Part shown: in pieces, positions 20,801-32,800 of the stretch
How positions within the stretch are numbered: position 1 is the first letter of the stretch
How the letters are laid out: the number at the start of each line of letters is the position of its first letter
DNA from: Panicum virgatum
Lineage: Eukaryota > Streptophyta > Magnoliopsida > Poales > Poaceae
NCBI RefSeq assembly: GCF_016808335.1
Contig: NC_053143.1
Coordinates: forward strand, 53,847,441-53,911,440
Direction: 5' to 3'
Length of the DNA stretch: 64,000 bases
Translations under genes and position numbers: made by a program
Notes under the pieces: generated by a model
The model's database searches: none
What the model saw: only the letters and a program-made list of their open reading frames with translations
What the model was told of the DNA's origin: nothing

Positions 20801-23800
20801 CTCAGATTACAACTTACTCATGGTTTCACTTTTTAAGAGTTTAATATCTCAAAGAAATAATCATAAAAAAAATCACATAAGTAACCAGCATAACCAACTG
20901 TTTCCAGGAGCCCCCAAAAAGTTGTTCCCCATAGCATTCTGGTCCGTGAAGTCGTAACTCGCCAACATCTCATCAATAGCTATATAATATTGCAAACATA
21001 TGAATTTTTTTAATTAAACCTGCACTATGGACAGTACATGATCTAGATAATATAAATAAAAAATATAACTAGGTTGGCAGCTGTTAGTGCATTGTTTCAA
21101 TGATTCAGGTACATAAACAAAGGTATGCATAAAACTAGGCGTGGATTATCTCCATTTTCTTGCTGATCTTATTGATATTCTCTAATGCTTGTTCATTACT
21201 ACTAAAAATGCTCTAACACTAAAAATGTTCGTATTTGTAGAAAATAAGAATTTATGTTCATATTAAAAAAGGTTTGTAATGAAAACAAAATATATAGAAT
21301 TGTTTTTAGTGTTAGTTTCAGCAAACTATGTTTTTGGTGGAAAACTAGAAGAATATTTGTAGGTAGCAGCTTCACAAAATTACACTTCTAATTTATTTTC
21401 CAAATAGAAGTGTATATTTTCAAAATTACATGTGGAGTACCTGTGTGGAGTTTATAAATTTTAGTAATGTGAAGTTGAAAAAGTACCAATACATGAAACA
21501 TCACAAAGAATATAGAAAGATTCAAATAAATACAGAAGAACTGAGAATGTATTTGTAGAATATAGGAAAAGAGTACTTACCTTGTCTGTTTGGCCTGTCA
21601 TGGCCCCGAACAAAGAAAGGATTTGACAACCCTTCTAGAACTCGTTCTTCTGTTGGCGACACTACCATCACCCCAAGCCTAACCTTCTTGTTACTAGAGT
21701 TACTGAATATTTTAGAACCGCTGTGAGATTTAACCCCATGAGCTAAGTTAAATCGGCCGTTACTCACTATTGATTTTACTGACTGATCCACACCTCCTGC
21801 TGCTGAATTTGGTTGTCGTGCTTTCTTTATGTTTCTCTCGAAATCCTCTCTGGACCAATTGTATTGATTATCATGTTGATTGAACTCTGCATTAACAACA
21901 ACCAACTCAACTATTGCAGAAGCAAGGGGTTCATCTTCTACAGTTTGATCCTCATTATTATATTCAACTAGAGCTACACTTATGTCTATGCTTTGCCCCT
22001 TTTCAATTTTCTCAGTCACCTCAGATGTAAATTTGAGTTTGTATCTTGGTTGCTGCACTTGATTCGATTGTGATCTGCAATAGAGAAAATTCTGCTACCT
22101 TATGAAAATTCTGCAAAACAACTGAGCAAAGCAGATATATGGTACGAGCAAACAACACCTTGAAGCAGCAGAATCATCACCACTTGTGCCCTTAGTGTGA
22201 AGCTCCAGTTGTTTACATAGGTCACTGTGACTTTCAGTAAGCTTCTCCAACTTTTTGCTTTGATCGTTGTAACTTTCAGTAAGCTTCTCCAACTGTTTGC
22301 GTATTTCACTAGTGTCATCCTTACTTTCAGTAAGCTTCTTTGATTGTTTGCGCATCTCCTCTTTGAGCTCTGTCAGTATGTGTATGACCTCGCTCTGAGA
22401 GTAGATTAACTGTGTTAGTACGATCATTTTTGTATGCTGGCAATCTAAAATTCTAATAAGAGAAATTTTGGGTAACAAGTTCAAATGGATCTAAAAATGG
22501 GATTTTGTTTCAAGTTTCACATTTCATTACACAATTTTATTCTTAACATTTCAATATGGAGTACAAAGCTTTAATAATTTACTGCCACATGATCAAATGT
22601 AAGCACTCCTACAAAATATGAGGTAGGAAATGCATCATATTTGAATTATCCACCTCGGTCATTACTAGACATAACAAAAAGTAACCCTAAATTTGTCCAA
22701 TGTTGCTTCTGTCATTTTAAATAATAATATCCCGAAGTACTCATGCACACGCACATAGCTCAAGCTAAGGTAAAACATGTATGCATTGCTTTGCAAACCA
22801 TGTATATAGAAAGCCATGAGCATATTGATTTTTTTATGTAAAACATATAGTTCAAGATAAGGTTTCAATTACAAACATGTCAAACATCGTACAATGAAAA
22901 AAAAGAAACTAACACTACTACAAAACAGGCCTTTGTTCCAGGCCATTTGTCCCGGCAGCCTTTGGGCCCGGGGGCCCGGGACAATAGGTGGCTTTTGTCC
23001 CGGGTCCAACGGCTAGCCGAGCCAGCGGGGGGACATGGGCCTTTTGTCCCGGTTGGTGCCTCCAACCGGGACAAAAGGCCTTGGGCCCCTTATCCCCTTC
23101 CCTCTCCCCCCGCCCGAGCCATTCAGCTCACTTGTTTTCTTGCTGTTCTTGGCTCGGGATAGAGGAGTTCTTGCTCATTTCTTCACCACATTTGTGAAGA
23201 TCTTTGATTCCCCATCCATCCATCGGCGCTAAAGGTTTGGGGCTTGTTTTTCTCTTCTTCCTTGGCTTGTATAGCTCATTTCATGCTTTAGAAATAGAGA
23301 AAATGTGTAGCTAGCTCATTTCTTGGACATTTAGCTAGCTAGATTGCATATGTAGGTGTGATTTTCTTTTAGATTTAGATGAGTATGTGGATAGTAGAAA
23401 TTTTTAGAATGAGTGTAGACACTTCATGTGATGTACTTGTATATATGACCATATTGTGGATAGTTGATTTTTTTATTCATGAATGAATTAATGAAATGAG
23501 TATATTATAGAATTTTTTGTATTATGAATGGATTATTTTGACACTCTATTGATGTATTTAATCAGGCTCACATTGAAACCATCTAGAAGCTAAAAAAATC
23601 TTTATTTCGAAACAATTATACGTCCTTAATCTGCCTGTGCCAAGTGCTGTGCCTATTAATCGTAAATGTTGGTGCTGCGACTGGCCGATTGGTGACATCC
23701 TTGTACCGCACCGTGTTCCCCCGAAAGGCAGTGTCATCACCGCAGGGTTGAGGTTACTGACATATACATTTTCAGAAATAAAGGTTTATTTTTCTTCTAG

Positions 23801-26800
23801 AGGGTTTCTGGATATTGAAAAGAGTGTACTCCTGGAACTGAAGGGTGTCAAAGTAATTAGAAGTTATAGAGATTTCTTTCAATTAATTAGAGATTTCTTG
23901 AGGATTAATGATACATTTCATCTTTTTTATATGATTTCATTGTTATTTGCAAGAGTTATTAATCTGATCATTGTAATTGTAATAGTAAATAATTTTTGCA
24001 TTGTAATGGTAAGAATTTATAATTTTGTGGAAAATAAAGGTATTTTTCAGTAAAATATGGGTTCAGGAGCTGGCGGGAGTGGCGCCGATGGGGGTGATCG
24101 TTGTCCTTCTGGAGAGAAGGGCACAACTCGAGTAGGTCGTCGGTCCAAAAAACCTAGTGCTTTTCATAGGGTAGCGCTCCGTTATTTGGAAAAAGAATAT
24201 AGAGAATGCATGGCAAGGGGCGAGGAACCTCCGTTTGATCTTGAGGATTTATTGCGGCGTTACGGTTCGTCACCACCAAACTCGGAGGTTTCAGCTCCGC
24301 CATCTTCTTCTGCGCCAGCAAGAAATCCGTTAGAGCATTTTGTGTTCCAACGCAAGGACGGTTGAAAACCTATGTGTTGTTGACCGAATTTTTAAGTTTC
24401 ATGTATAGTACTCCTTTGTTAAGTTCTGTAATGGATTAAGTACTCCTTTTAATTAATCAAGATGTATGATGGATATTGCATATCTTTTAATTATTCATGT
24501 TATGTTACATTTAGTTTAATTTAGGTTTGATATATTTTATTTATTCGATACGTGTAAAGAATTCAAATCGATTTATTTAAAATGCAGATTGACCGGCAAT
24601 GGATGTACAATGCTGACCGACGTTCGAAAGAATTCATTGATGGCCTGCATTATTTTTTGTCTGTGACTGAGGCAAACAAACAGAATGGTTTTATGTGCTG
24701 CCCGTGTGTTCATTGCAACAATAACAAGGATTACTCATCTTCAAGAATCCTACACAGCCACATTTTCGCAAATGGTTTCATGGAGAAGTATGTTTGTTGG
24801 ACGAAACACGGAGAACAGGGGGTTACCATGGAAGACAATGAAGAAGAAGATTTTGACGACCACTTTCCCGGGAATGCTGGAATCGGTGCATTCGAGGACG
24901 ATATTCCCATGGAAGAGCCCGAAGCAGATGTAGCAGAAAATGATCCCAGCGACGATCTGGGGCAGGCATTGCACAATGTGCAGGCAGACTGTGAGAGTGA
25001 AACGGAGAGGTTGAAGTTCCAGAAGTTGTTAGAGGGCCACCATAAGTTGTTGTACCCAGATTGTCAAAATGGATTGAAGAAACTTGACACCACCTTGGAG
25101 TTGCTGCAATGGAAGGCGACAAATGGTGTATCCGACAAGGGATTTGGTGAATTACTCAAACTTGTTTAAAAATGCTTCCTAAGGACAACGAATTGCCTGC
25201 CACAACGTATGAAGCCAAAAAACTTGTTTGCCCTTCAGGACTGGAAGTGCAAAAGAAACATGCATGCCCCAACGACTGCATCCTCTACCAAGGCGAGTAC
25301 GAGAATTTGGATGCATGTCCCGTATGCAGTGCATTGCGTTACAAGATTAGAAAAGATGATCCTGGAGATGTCGAGGGGGAGCCTCCCCGGAAGAGAGTTC
25401 CTGCGAAGGTCATGTGGTATTCGCCTATAATACCACGTTTGAAGCGCCTGTTTAGAAATAAAGATAATGCTAAGTTGATGCGATGGCACAAAGAGGAACG
25501 CAAGAAAGACTCGATGTTGAGACACCCCGCTGATGGGTCGCAGTGGAGAAAAATAGATAGAACGTACCCTGAATTTGATTTGGATGCGAAAAAGATAAGG
25601 TTCGGTTTGAGTACGGATGGCATGAATCCTTTTGGTGAGATGAGCAGTGGTCATAGCACTTGGCCTGTGACTCTTTGTCTGTACAATCTTCCACCATGGC
25701 TCTGCATGAAACGAAAGTTCATCATGATGCCAGTGCTTATCCATGGTCCAAAGCAGCCCGGAAATGACATTGATGTGTACCTAAGACCATTGGTCGAAGA
25801 ACTCTTATTGCTCTGGGGCGATGAAGTTGTACGGATGTGGGATGAATACAAACAGGAAAACTTCAACCTACGAGCATTGCTGTTCGTAACGATCAATGAC
25901 TGGCCTGCTCTTAGTAACTTGTCAGGACATTCGAACAAGGGATATAAAACATGCACACACTGTTTAGATGATACCGATAATATATGGTTGACTCACTGTA
26001 AGAAAGTTGTATACATGGGTCTTCGTCGATTTCTTCCCATCAGGCATGCGGTACGAAAGAAGGGCAAGCATTTCAAAGGCCAAGCGGACCACCAAACAAA
26101 ACCGATGCACCGTAGTGGTAAAGACGTCTTCAACATGGTAAAAGATCTAGAAGTTATTTTTGGAAAGGGATCTGGTAGCCAACCTGTTCCGAACGAAAAC
26201 GGAATGGCGCCCATGTGGAAGAAGAAATCTATATTTTGGGAGCTACCATATTGGGAAGTCTTAGATGTTCGTCATGCAATTGATGTGATGCACCTCATGA
26301 AGAATTTTTTCGTCAACCTGATAGCATTCTTGGGAGTGTACGGAAAGACAAAAAATGCAGTAGAAGCACGTCAAGAATTGCAACGTATGGAAGAACGAGA
26401 TGCCTTACATACACAACAGCGAGATAATGGACGACAATACTTAAGTCCTGCCAGATATACTCTTAGCAAGGAAGAGAAAGAAACCATGTTTGACTGCTTG
26501 AGCAGTATAAAGGTTCCATCTGGATACTCATCCAATATAAAAGGAATCTTAAATTTGGCAGAGAAGAAATTTACAAATCTCAAGTCCCATGACTGCCATG
26601 TGCTTATGACCGAACTTCTTCCGGTTGTGCTGCGGGGGATTCTGCCTAATAATGTCCGGTTAACCATCGTGAAGATATGTGCCTTCCTCAACACAGTTTC
26701 TCATAAGATAATTGACCCGGAGAATTTGATAAAGCTGCAAAACGATGTGGTGCAATGTCTTGTTGGCTTTGAGCTGATATTTCCACCATCTTTCTTCAAC

Positions 26801-29800
26801 ATCATGACACATCTTCTAGTGCACCTTGTCAAAGAGATTGATATCCTCGGACCAGTATTTCCACACAACATGTTCCCATTCGAAAGGTTCATGGGGGTAC
26901 TCAAGAAATGTGTTCGTAATAGAGCTCGTCCAGAAGGAAGCATCGCCAGTGCCTACGGAACTTAGGAGGTCATTGACTTTTGTGTTGACTTTATTGATGA
27001 CCTTAAACCGATTGGTGTCCCTGAATCGCGATATGAGGGGAGACTAACTGGAAAGGGTACATTAGGAAAGAAATCTTATGTCTACACAGATGATTTCTCA
27101 TTCAAAAAAGCACATTATACGGTTCTTCAACAATCATCCTTGGTTGACCCATATATCGAGGAACACAAGAAAATTTCCCGGAAAAGTCTGAGGCATGGAT
27201 TACACGTGAGCACGTGAACACTTTCTGCAGCTGGTTGCGGAAGCATCTAATGCATAACATGGATATAAGTGAACAACTGTTCTTATTGGCTAGGGGACCA
27301 TCTTGGAATATCTTAACATACCAAGGGTACGAGATAAATGGAAACACATTTTATACGATAACCCAAGATAAAAAGAGTACCAACCAAAACAGCGGTGTTC
27401 GTATGGATGCCACGGACAATAATGGAAAAAAAGACACATATTATGGCTACATTGAAGAGATATGGGAGCTGGATTACGGTCCCAATTTTAAGGTGCCTCT
27501 ATTTCGTTGCCAATGGGTTAAGCTATCTGGAGGAGGGGTAACAAAAGATGAGTATGGGATGACAATAGTTGATCTCAACAATCTTCGGTATAGAGACGAG
27601 CCATTTGTCCTAGCCCAGGATGTCGCTCAGGTTTTATACATTAAGGACATGTCCAGCAAGCCAAAGAAGGGGATAAACAAGCAAAAGGATGAGCCTAAGC
27701 GACACAGTTCTATCAGGAAAGAGAAACATCGTTGGAGTGGAGGATAAGACAGACTTGTCAGAAGAATATAATAATTTTGTTGCCATTCCACCTTTCGAAG
27801 TAAATGCTGATCCATGCATCCTGCTAGCCAATGATGATGCTCCATACTTGCGCCATGATCATAATCAAGGGACATTTGTGAAGAGAAAGTCTGTTACCGC
27901 TAATCCTTCATGTACTTGAATCATTTTATATTATTGTATAAAAACATAATCGGAATTCGAATACTTTTATTATATATGTACTGTACAATTATACTTTATG
28001 TGTTATATATATTATTTTATATATTTTTCACTTAATTACCAGACTCAATTATAATTTTCATTCAATAATGGATTACTCAACTAATTTTATTTATTTCATG
28101 AAATTACATTCATATTAACACACTATACTCTCTCACTAACACACAATCTCACTAACACAAACTATCTCTCAAACTGACACACTACTCATTAATATCATGA
28201 AATTGCTTAATTTTATCTAAAATTCACTTTTTAAACGTTAATATCGTGATAGAATCCACTTTCTGTCGAAAAGTAACCGTTTGAAAAAATTTGTTCACCT
28301 AATATATTTTTGCATGGTCAAAATAACAAATATGATTTCAAAAAAGTTAGATATTTCATTGACCCAATCACTTGAATGAAAATTAATTATTTTTGTTGCA
28401 TGTATCAAGTTTATATAGAGATAAGAAATTTTGTTCCATAATTTTTGGAACCATAATTTTATTAACTAAATTAACAAATGAAAGCCAATTTTAAAAGAGA
28501 AGTAAAAAGAAACAAAAACAAACATAAGATTAGGCGGGAAACGAGGGAAAAAGGGCCCCTTTTGTCCCGGGTGGTAGATCCACCCGGGACTAAAGGAGGG
28601 CCGCGGGCTGGGAATTTTCTCGGCCCGCCCAAAAACCCCTTTTTGTCCCGGGTGAAGCCACCACCCGGGACAAAAAGGGGGGGCCTTTTGTCCCGGGTGA
28701 AGCCACGACCCGGGACAAAAGGGCCTTTTGTCCCGGGTCGTGGATTCACCCGGGATAAAAGGGGGGCCTCCTATATATTCACTCAACCTCCTCCTTCCTC
28801 CAACACGCATTTTCCTGATCTGCGCCGCGCTGCCGTCGTCTCGCCCATCGCGCCTCCTGCTCCGCCGCCGTCCACGAGCGCCGCCGCCTCCACGCCCCGG
28901 CAGCCTTGGACGACGACCCCGCCAGGCCACTCACCGGTGCGCCGCCGTCCCCGGCCCCGTGCCACCTCGTCTTCACCACCTCCGGCCATCCCCGGCCCCC
29001 GCCGCACGAATTGACCGCCGCTCCACCTAAAATAGAGCACCAGTAAGCCCCACCGCACTGCCCCCCCCGCCACGATAGCGCGAGCACCGGAGCCGCACGC
29101 CCGTACTGGTGCTCGCATCGCTTCGCGCCGCCGCCGCCTGGCCCCACCGCCGCCGGGACAGCCACTCCGCGCCTCCCCTGCTTTGCGCCGCCGCTCGGGC
29201 ACGCCGTCGCCGTCCACCCCGCCGCCTCGGCGCACGCGGGCCCCACCGGGCCGCCGCCAACCAGCCGCCGCGCGGACCGCCGCCGCGGGTCCCTTCTCCC
29301 CTGTGCCTGGCGCGCCACCGCCACTGCGGTGTGCGTGGCTGGGCGGGGAAGACGCCCGTCCCACTGACCAGCGGGGCCCGCTGGTCAGTGGAGGGAGTAG
29401 GGGGGATTTTTCTTTATTTGTTGATTGATTTCGGCTGAAGCTCGTAAAATCCGTATAAAATCAAAGGAAAATGGGAAAAATATGAAATAAATTTTGTTAG
29501 ATTTGTTAGAGTAAGATCTACGGAGGAAAAATATCCATGATGGCGAAATGACCTCTTTACCCCTGTAAAAATTTAGATTGTGTTTAGTCTTGATTAATTA
29601 GTTTCTATAGATCTGTTAATCTAAAAATTATGAAATTTTTGCAGTAGCTTACTTTAAGTATGAGTGGTTCACTGTAAAATTTTCTTGATCATAATACATA
29701 GTTTAGTACATGTTTATAAAATGTACCTAGCTAGTATATTGCATAGGGGTAAATAATATCTTTATATATAAGATTCTTTAGAAATCATGAGAAGTAATTT

Positions 29801-32800
29801 AATAAATGTTTTTGCAAGTCATGTTCTGTTGATATTAAGTGGTACTCTAGTTTGATACTTAGGTAGATTAGTTGTTTCTAGCACTAGGGTTTCAATCATA
29901 ATTTCTGTGCTAGGAAAAATTCCTTATTTTTACCGGAGCCAATGAACAACTAGTTATGATTGCTGTAAAAATGTGAACACTTGAAGTACAGTATAACTGT
30001 TTTTAAAAATCAGTTATGCTTTATGCCTTAATAACTTGTGTTATTTTTCATACCCTGTAAAGTTATCCATTAAATCTGAAAAATTTGCAGAGAACTCCTA
30101 ACGTCCGCCATCCCGGCCCGGACCCCGCCGCGCGAGCCCAACGTCCCCGAGCGCCGCCGACCTCACGCCGCCGCCTAGAGCCCCGCGTCCTCCGGCTCGC
30201 CCCGCCTTCGCCTGTGCGAGCCCAATTATTTGTTTAAATTTGTTTAGAAATTAGTTTAAATATGGATTATTTGTTTAAATTTGAAAATATGGATTGTTTG
30301 TTTAGAAATTATGTTGTAAAATATATATTATTTGTTAATTTGTTTAATTTTGATGACAAATAGGGTGTTAATTACTTTTGAAATTATATTATTTAGAGTT
30401 CATGTTATTTAGAGTGAAATCATAATTTATTGTTTAGAGTGAAATCATAATTTGTTGTGTAAATAAAGGTATATTTACAAATTCTCGAAATGTATGAATG
30501 TATGTATGTATGTGTAAAGTGAGTTTAAATTTCTTTTAAATATTTCATGTATATTTCTTGAATTCATCCATCGATCGTTACTTAGTGAAAAAACCGTCTA
30601 GAATATTTCATATATAGATGATTTCAAGTTTATTTCTTGAATTACATAGAGAATATTACTGGACCTCATCCATCGATTGGTACTTAGTTAAATGCTCGCA
30701 AATATGTGGATTATTTAGAGAATTTTTTAAGGGTTTTATTTGTATTCATATTTTAGTTACGATGGACCCGCGACACACAGACGCGGAAGACGAACAGTTC
30801 CTGTTGAATATGATTGGCGAAGGTCAAGGAGATGTCCCTGAACAAGCTGATGATGGCAGCAATACCGACATATATTTGAATATGTCCGGTGATGGAATTG
30901 AGGCACCATCTATTTAGGATGACGTTGCTGCTGAACAAAGTGCTAATGTACATATCACAACTATACTTATTTGTAGTGACAATCATATTTTCATCTGAAT
31001 CTATATGAATACTATGAATGTTTTTTTATAGCCGTCTGGATCATCGTCGCAGCAGAAAAAGACGAAGTGAGGCCCAACAAAAAAACTGGAAGGGCGGTTC
31101 ATTATAACGGAAGTTGGTCCAGATGGCGAACCGATCGCTCCAGAAGCTGCCGCCAAAAAATTCATAAGACAATCCGGATGTATTGTCAGGGACCACATCC
31201 CGATCAGCTTCAGACTCTGGAAAGCTTACAATCCAAGCGAGGAACGTGATGCGGTACCCAAAAGAGAAAAAGAATGGTGCTGGCGAGAGCTTAAGAAAAA
31301 CTTCACGGTTCCAGCTGAATCCGAAGAGATATGCAAGCGCTGGACCCTGAGTAAGATGGCCGAACAGCTGCAATCATTCAAGAAAATTTTGACGAAGAAA
31401 TATATCAAGACCGTGACCACACCCGTATTTACCGGCGAGCTCGAAAAGCTCAGGGGTCACTGGGATGCATTTGTGGAATACAAGTCTTCAGAGTTTGGGC
31501 TTCAGAAGGTGCAGAAGGCCAAAGACAATGCCTCGAAGAAAGTGTACCATCACACTCTAGGCCAAGGAGGCTACAAGTTTGCAATACCCAAATGGAAGAA
31601 GATGGAGCAGGATCTGCTTGACAGAGGCATCCAACCTGCAACCTTGAACTGGCCTGAAAGGTCAAGGACCTAGTTTTATGGTCACGGGGGAAGCTTGGAC
31701 CCATTGACTGGTGACTGCATCTATGGGCGAAACATCCAGCGAGCAGCCCAGAGACTACAGGAGGCCATGCAAGCAGTGGCCGAGGAAACATTCCAGAGGG
31801 ATATAGAGAGGGACGAGCTGACTTACGCCCTTGGGAATCCAGAGCATCCGGGCCGCACAAGAGGCAAAGCCGTGGTTCCGTGGAAGTATGGGTTCAGGGA
31901 TTACATTGAATCATATAGAAGCCGGCAAAGAAGAAAGAATGATGAGCGGGAGCACATGCGAAGGCTAGAGGAACGGCTCATGTCACACGATCAAAGACTG
32001 GAGGAAGAAGTTCAACGCCAAGTGGCCATAGCAATGAGCCAGCAACAACAAGCGCAAACGGTGCCTCCAGAGCCTAATGTCGCAGCCGATCACCTGTCTC
32101 AGCGGAAAAGCAGCTGCGCTTCAATAGACGTCGCCGTCGCCGAGCCAACGGGGATCCAGGCCGTAGTTGAAGCGTCGGCCCCGCAGCGATTTCCAGTGGA
32201 TGAGATCACCCAGCGGACACCTTGTGACATGCAGACTGTCGTTAAGAACTTAATGTTCACTGTTGCGTACGGTACCGCCATGCCAACCCAACCAGGCGAC
32301 GTGTACCACGGGCAGCAAATTCCGCCTGGATACACACGAGTTGGCATGGAGCAGGTGTGCCAGGGTTGGGAGACGCTCAAGCTTGATATTCCTGGAGGCA
32401 ATGGGGAGAGGACACTAGCAGAAGTCATTCATGGCTACATCCTATGGGATAAGCGCTACATTGTCCTAAAGTCGGATGATCAAACACCAAGACCGGTATC
32501 TCAGCATGCCTCTCCAAGGCCGGCATCTCCGCAAAACTCCCCAAGGGCAGCACTGTCTCGGCAAGGATCACCGGCACATTCTCCATCACCATCATCTCAT
32601 GCGCCGATGAACAATCAAGCGTCACCGTCGCCTCCATGGTCACCCCCTCCGCCGCCGGCAAAGAAGCAGAAACGGCCGCCGACAAAGAAGGTGGCTGCAC
32701 CGGCTAAGGAGCCTCCAAAGAAGAAGGAAAAGGAGAAGAAAACCAAGGAGGCTCCTATTAAACCCTGGGACATGAGCCACGAAGAATGTGATCGGATAAC

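Noticed and set aside
23637..24053. 138-codon ORF with a KCWCCDWP cluster in the CACTA leader
   Set aside because: One cysteine cluster only and an AT-rich low-complexity remainder, in the probable leader intron. Not enough for a gene.
24685..25122. Overlapping ORFs in other frames of the TNP2 region
   Set aside because: They are shadows of the transposase frame, without family motifs.
28466..29364. ORFs of 90-193 codons around the CACTA internal hairpins and GC-rich leader
   Set aside because: They arise from inverted repeats and CGCCGCC low-complexity DNA on both strands, with no recognisable protein.
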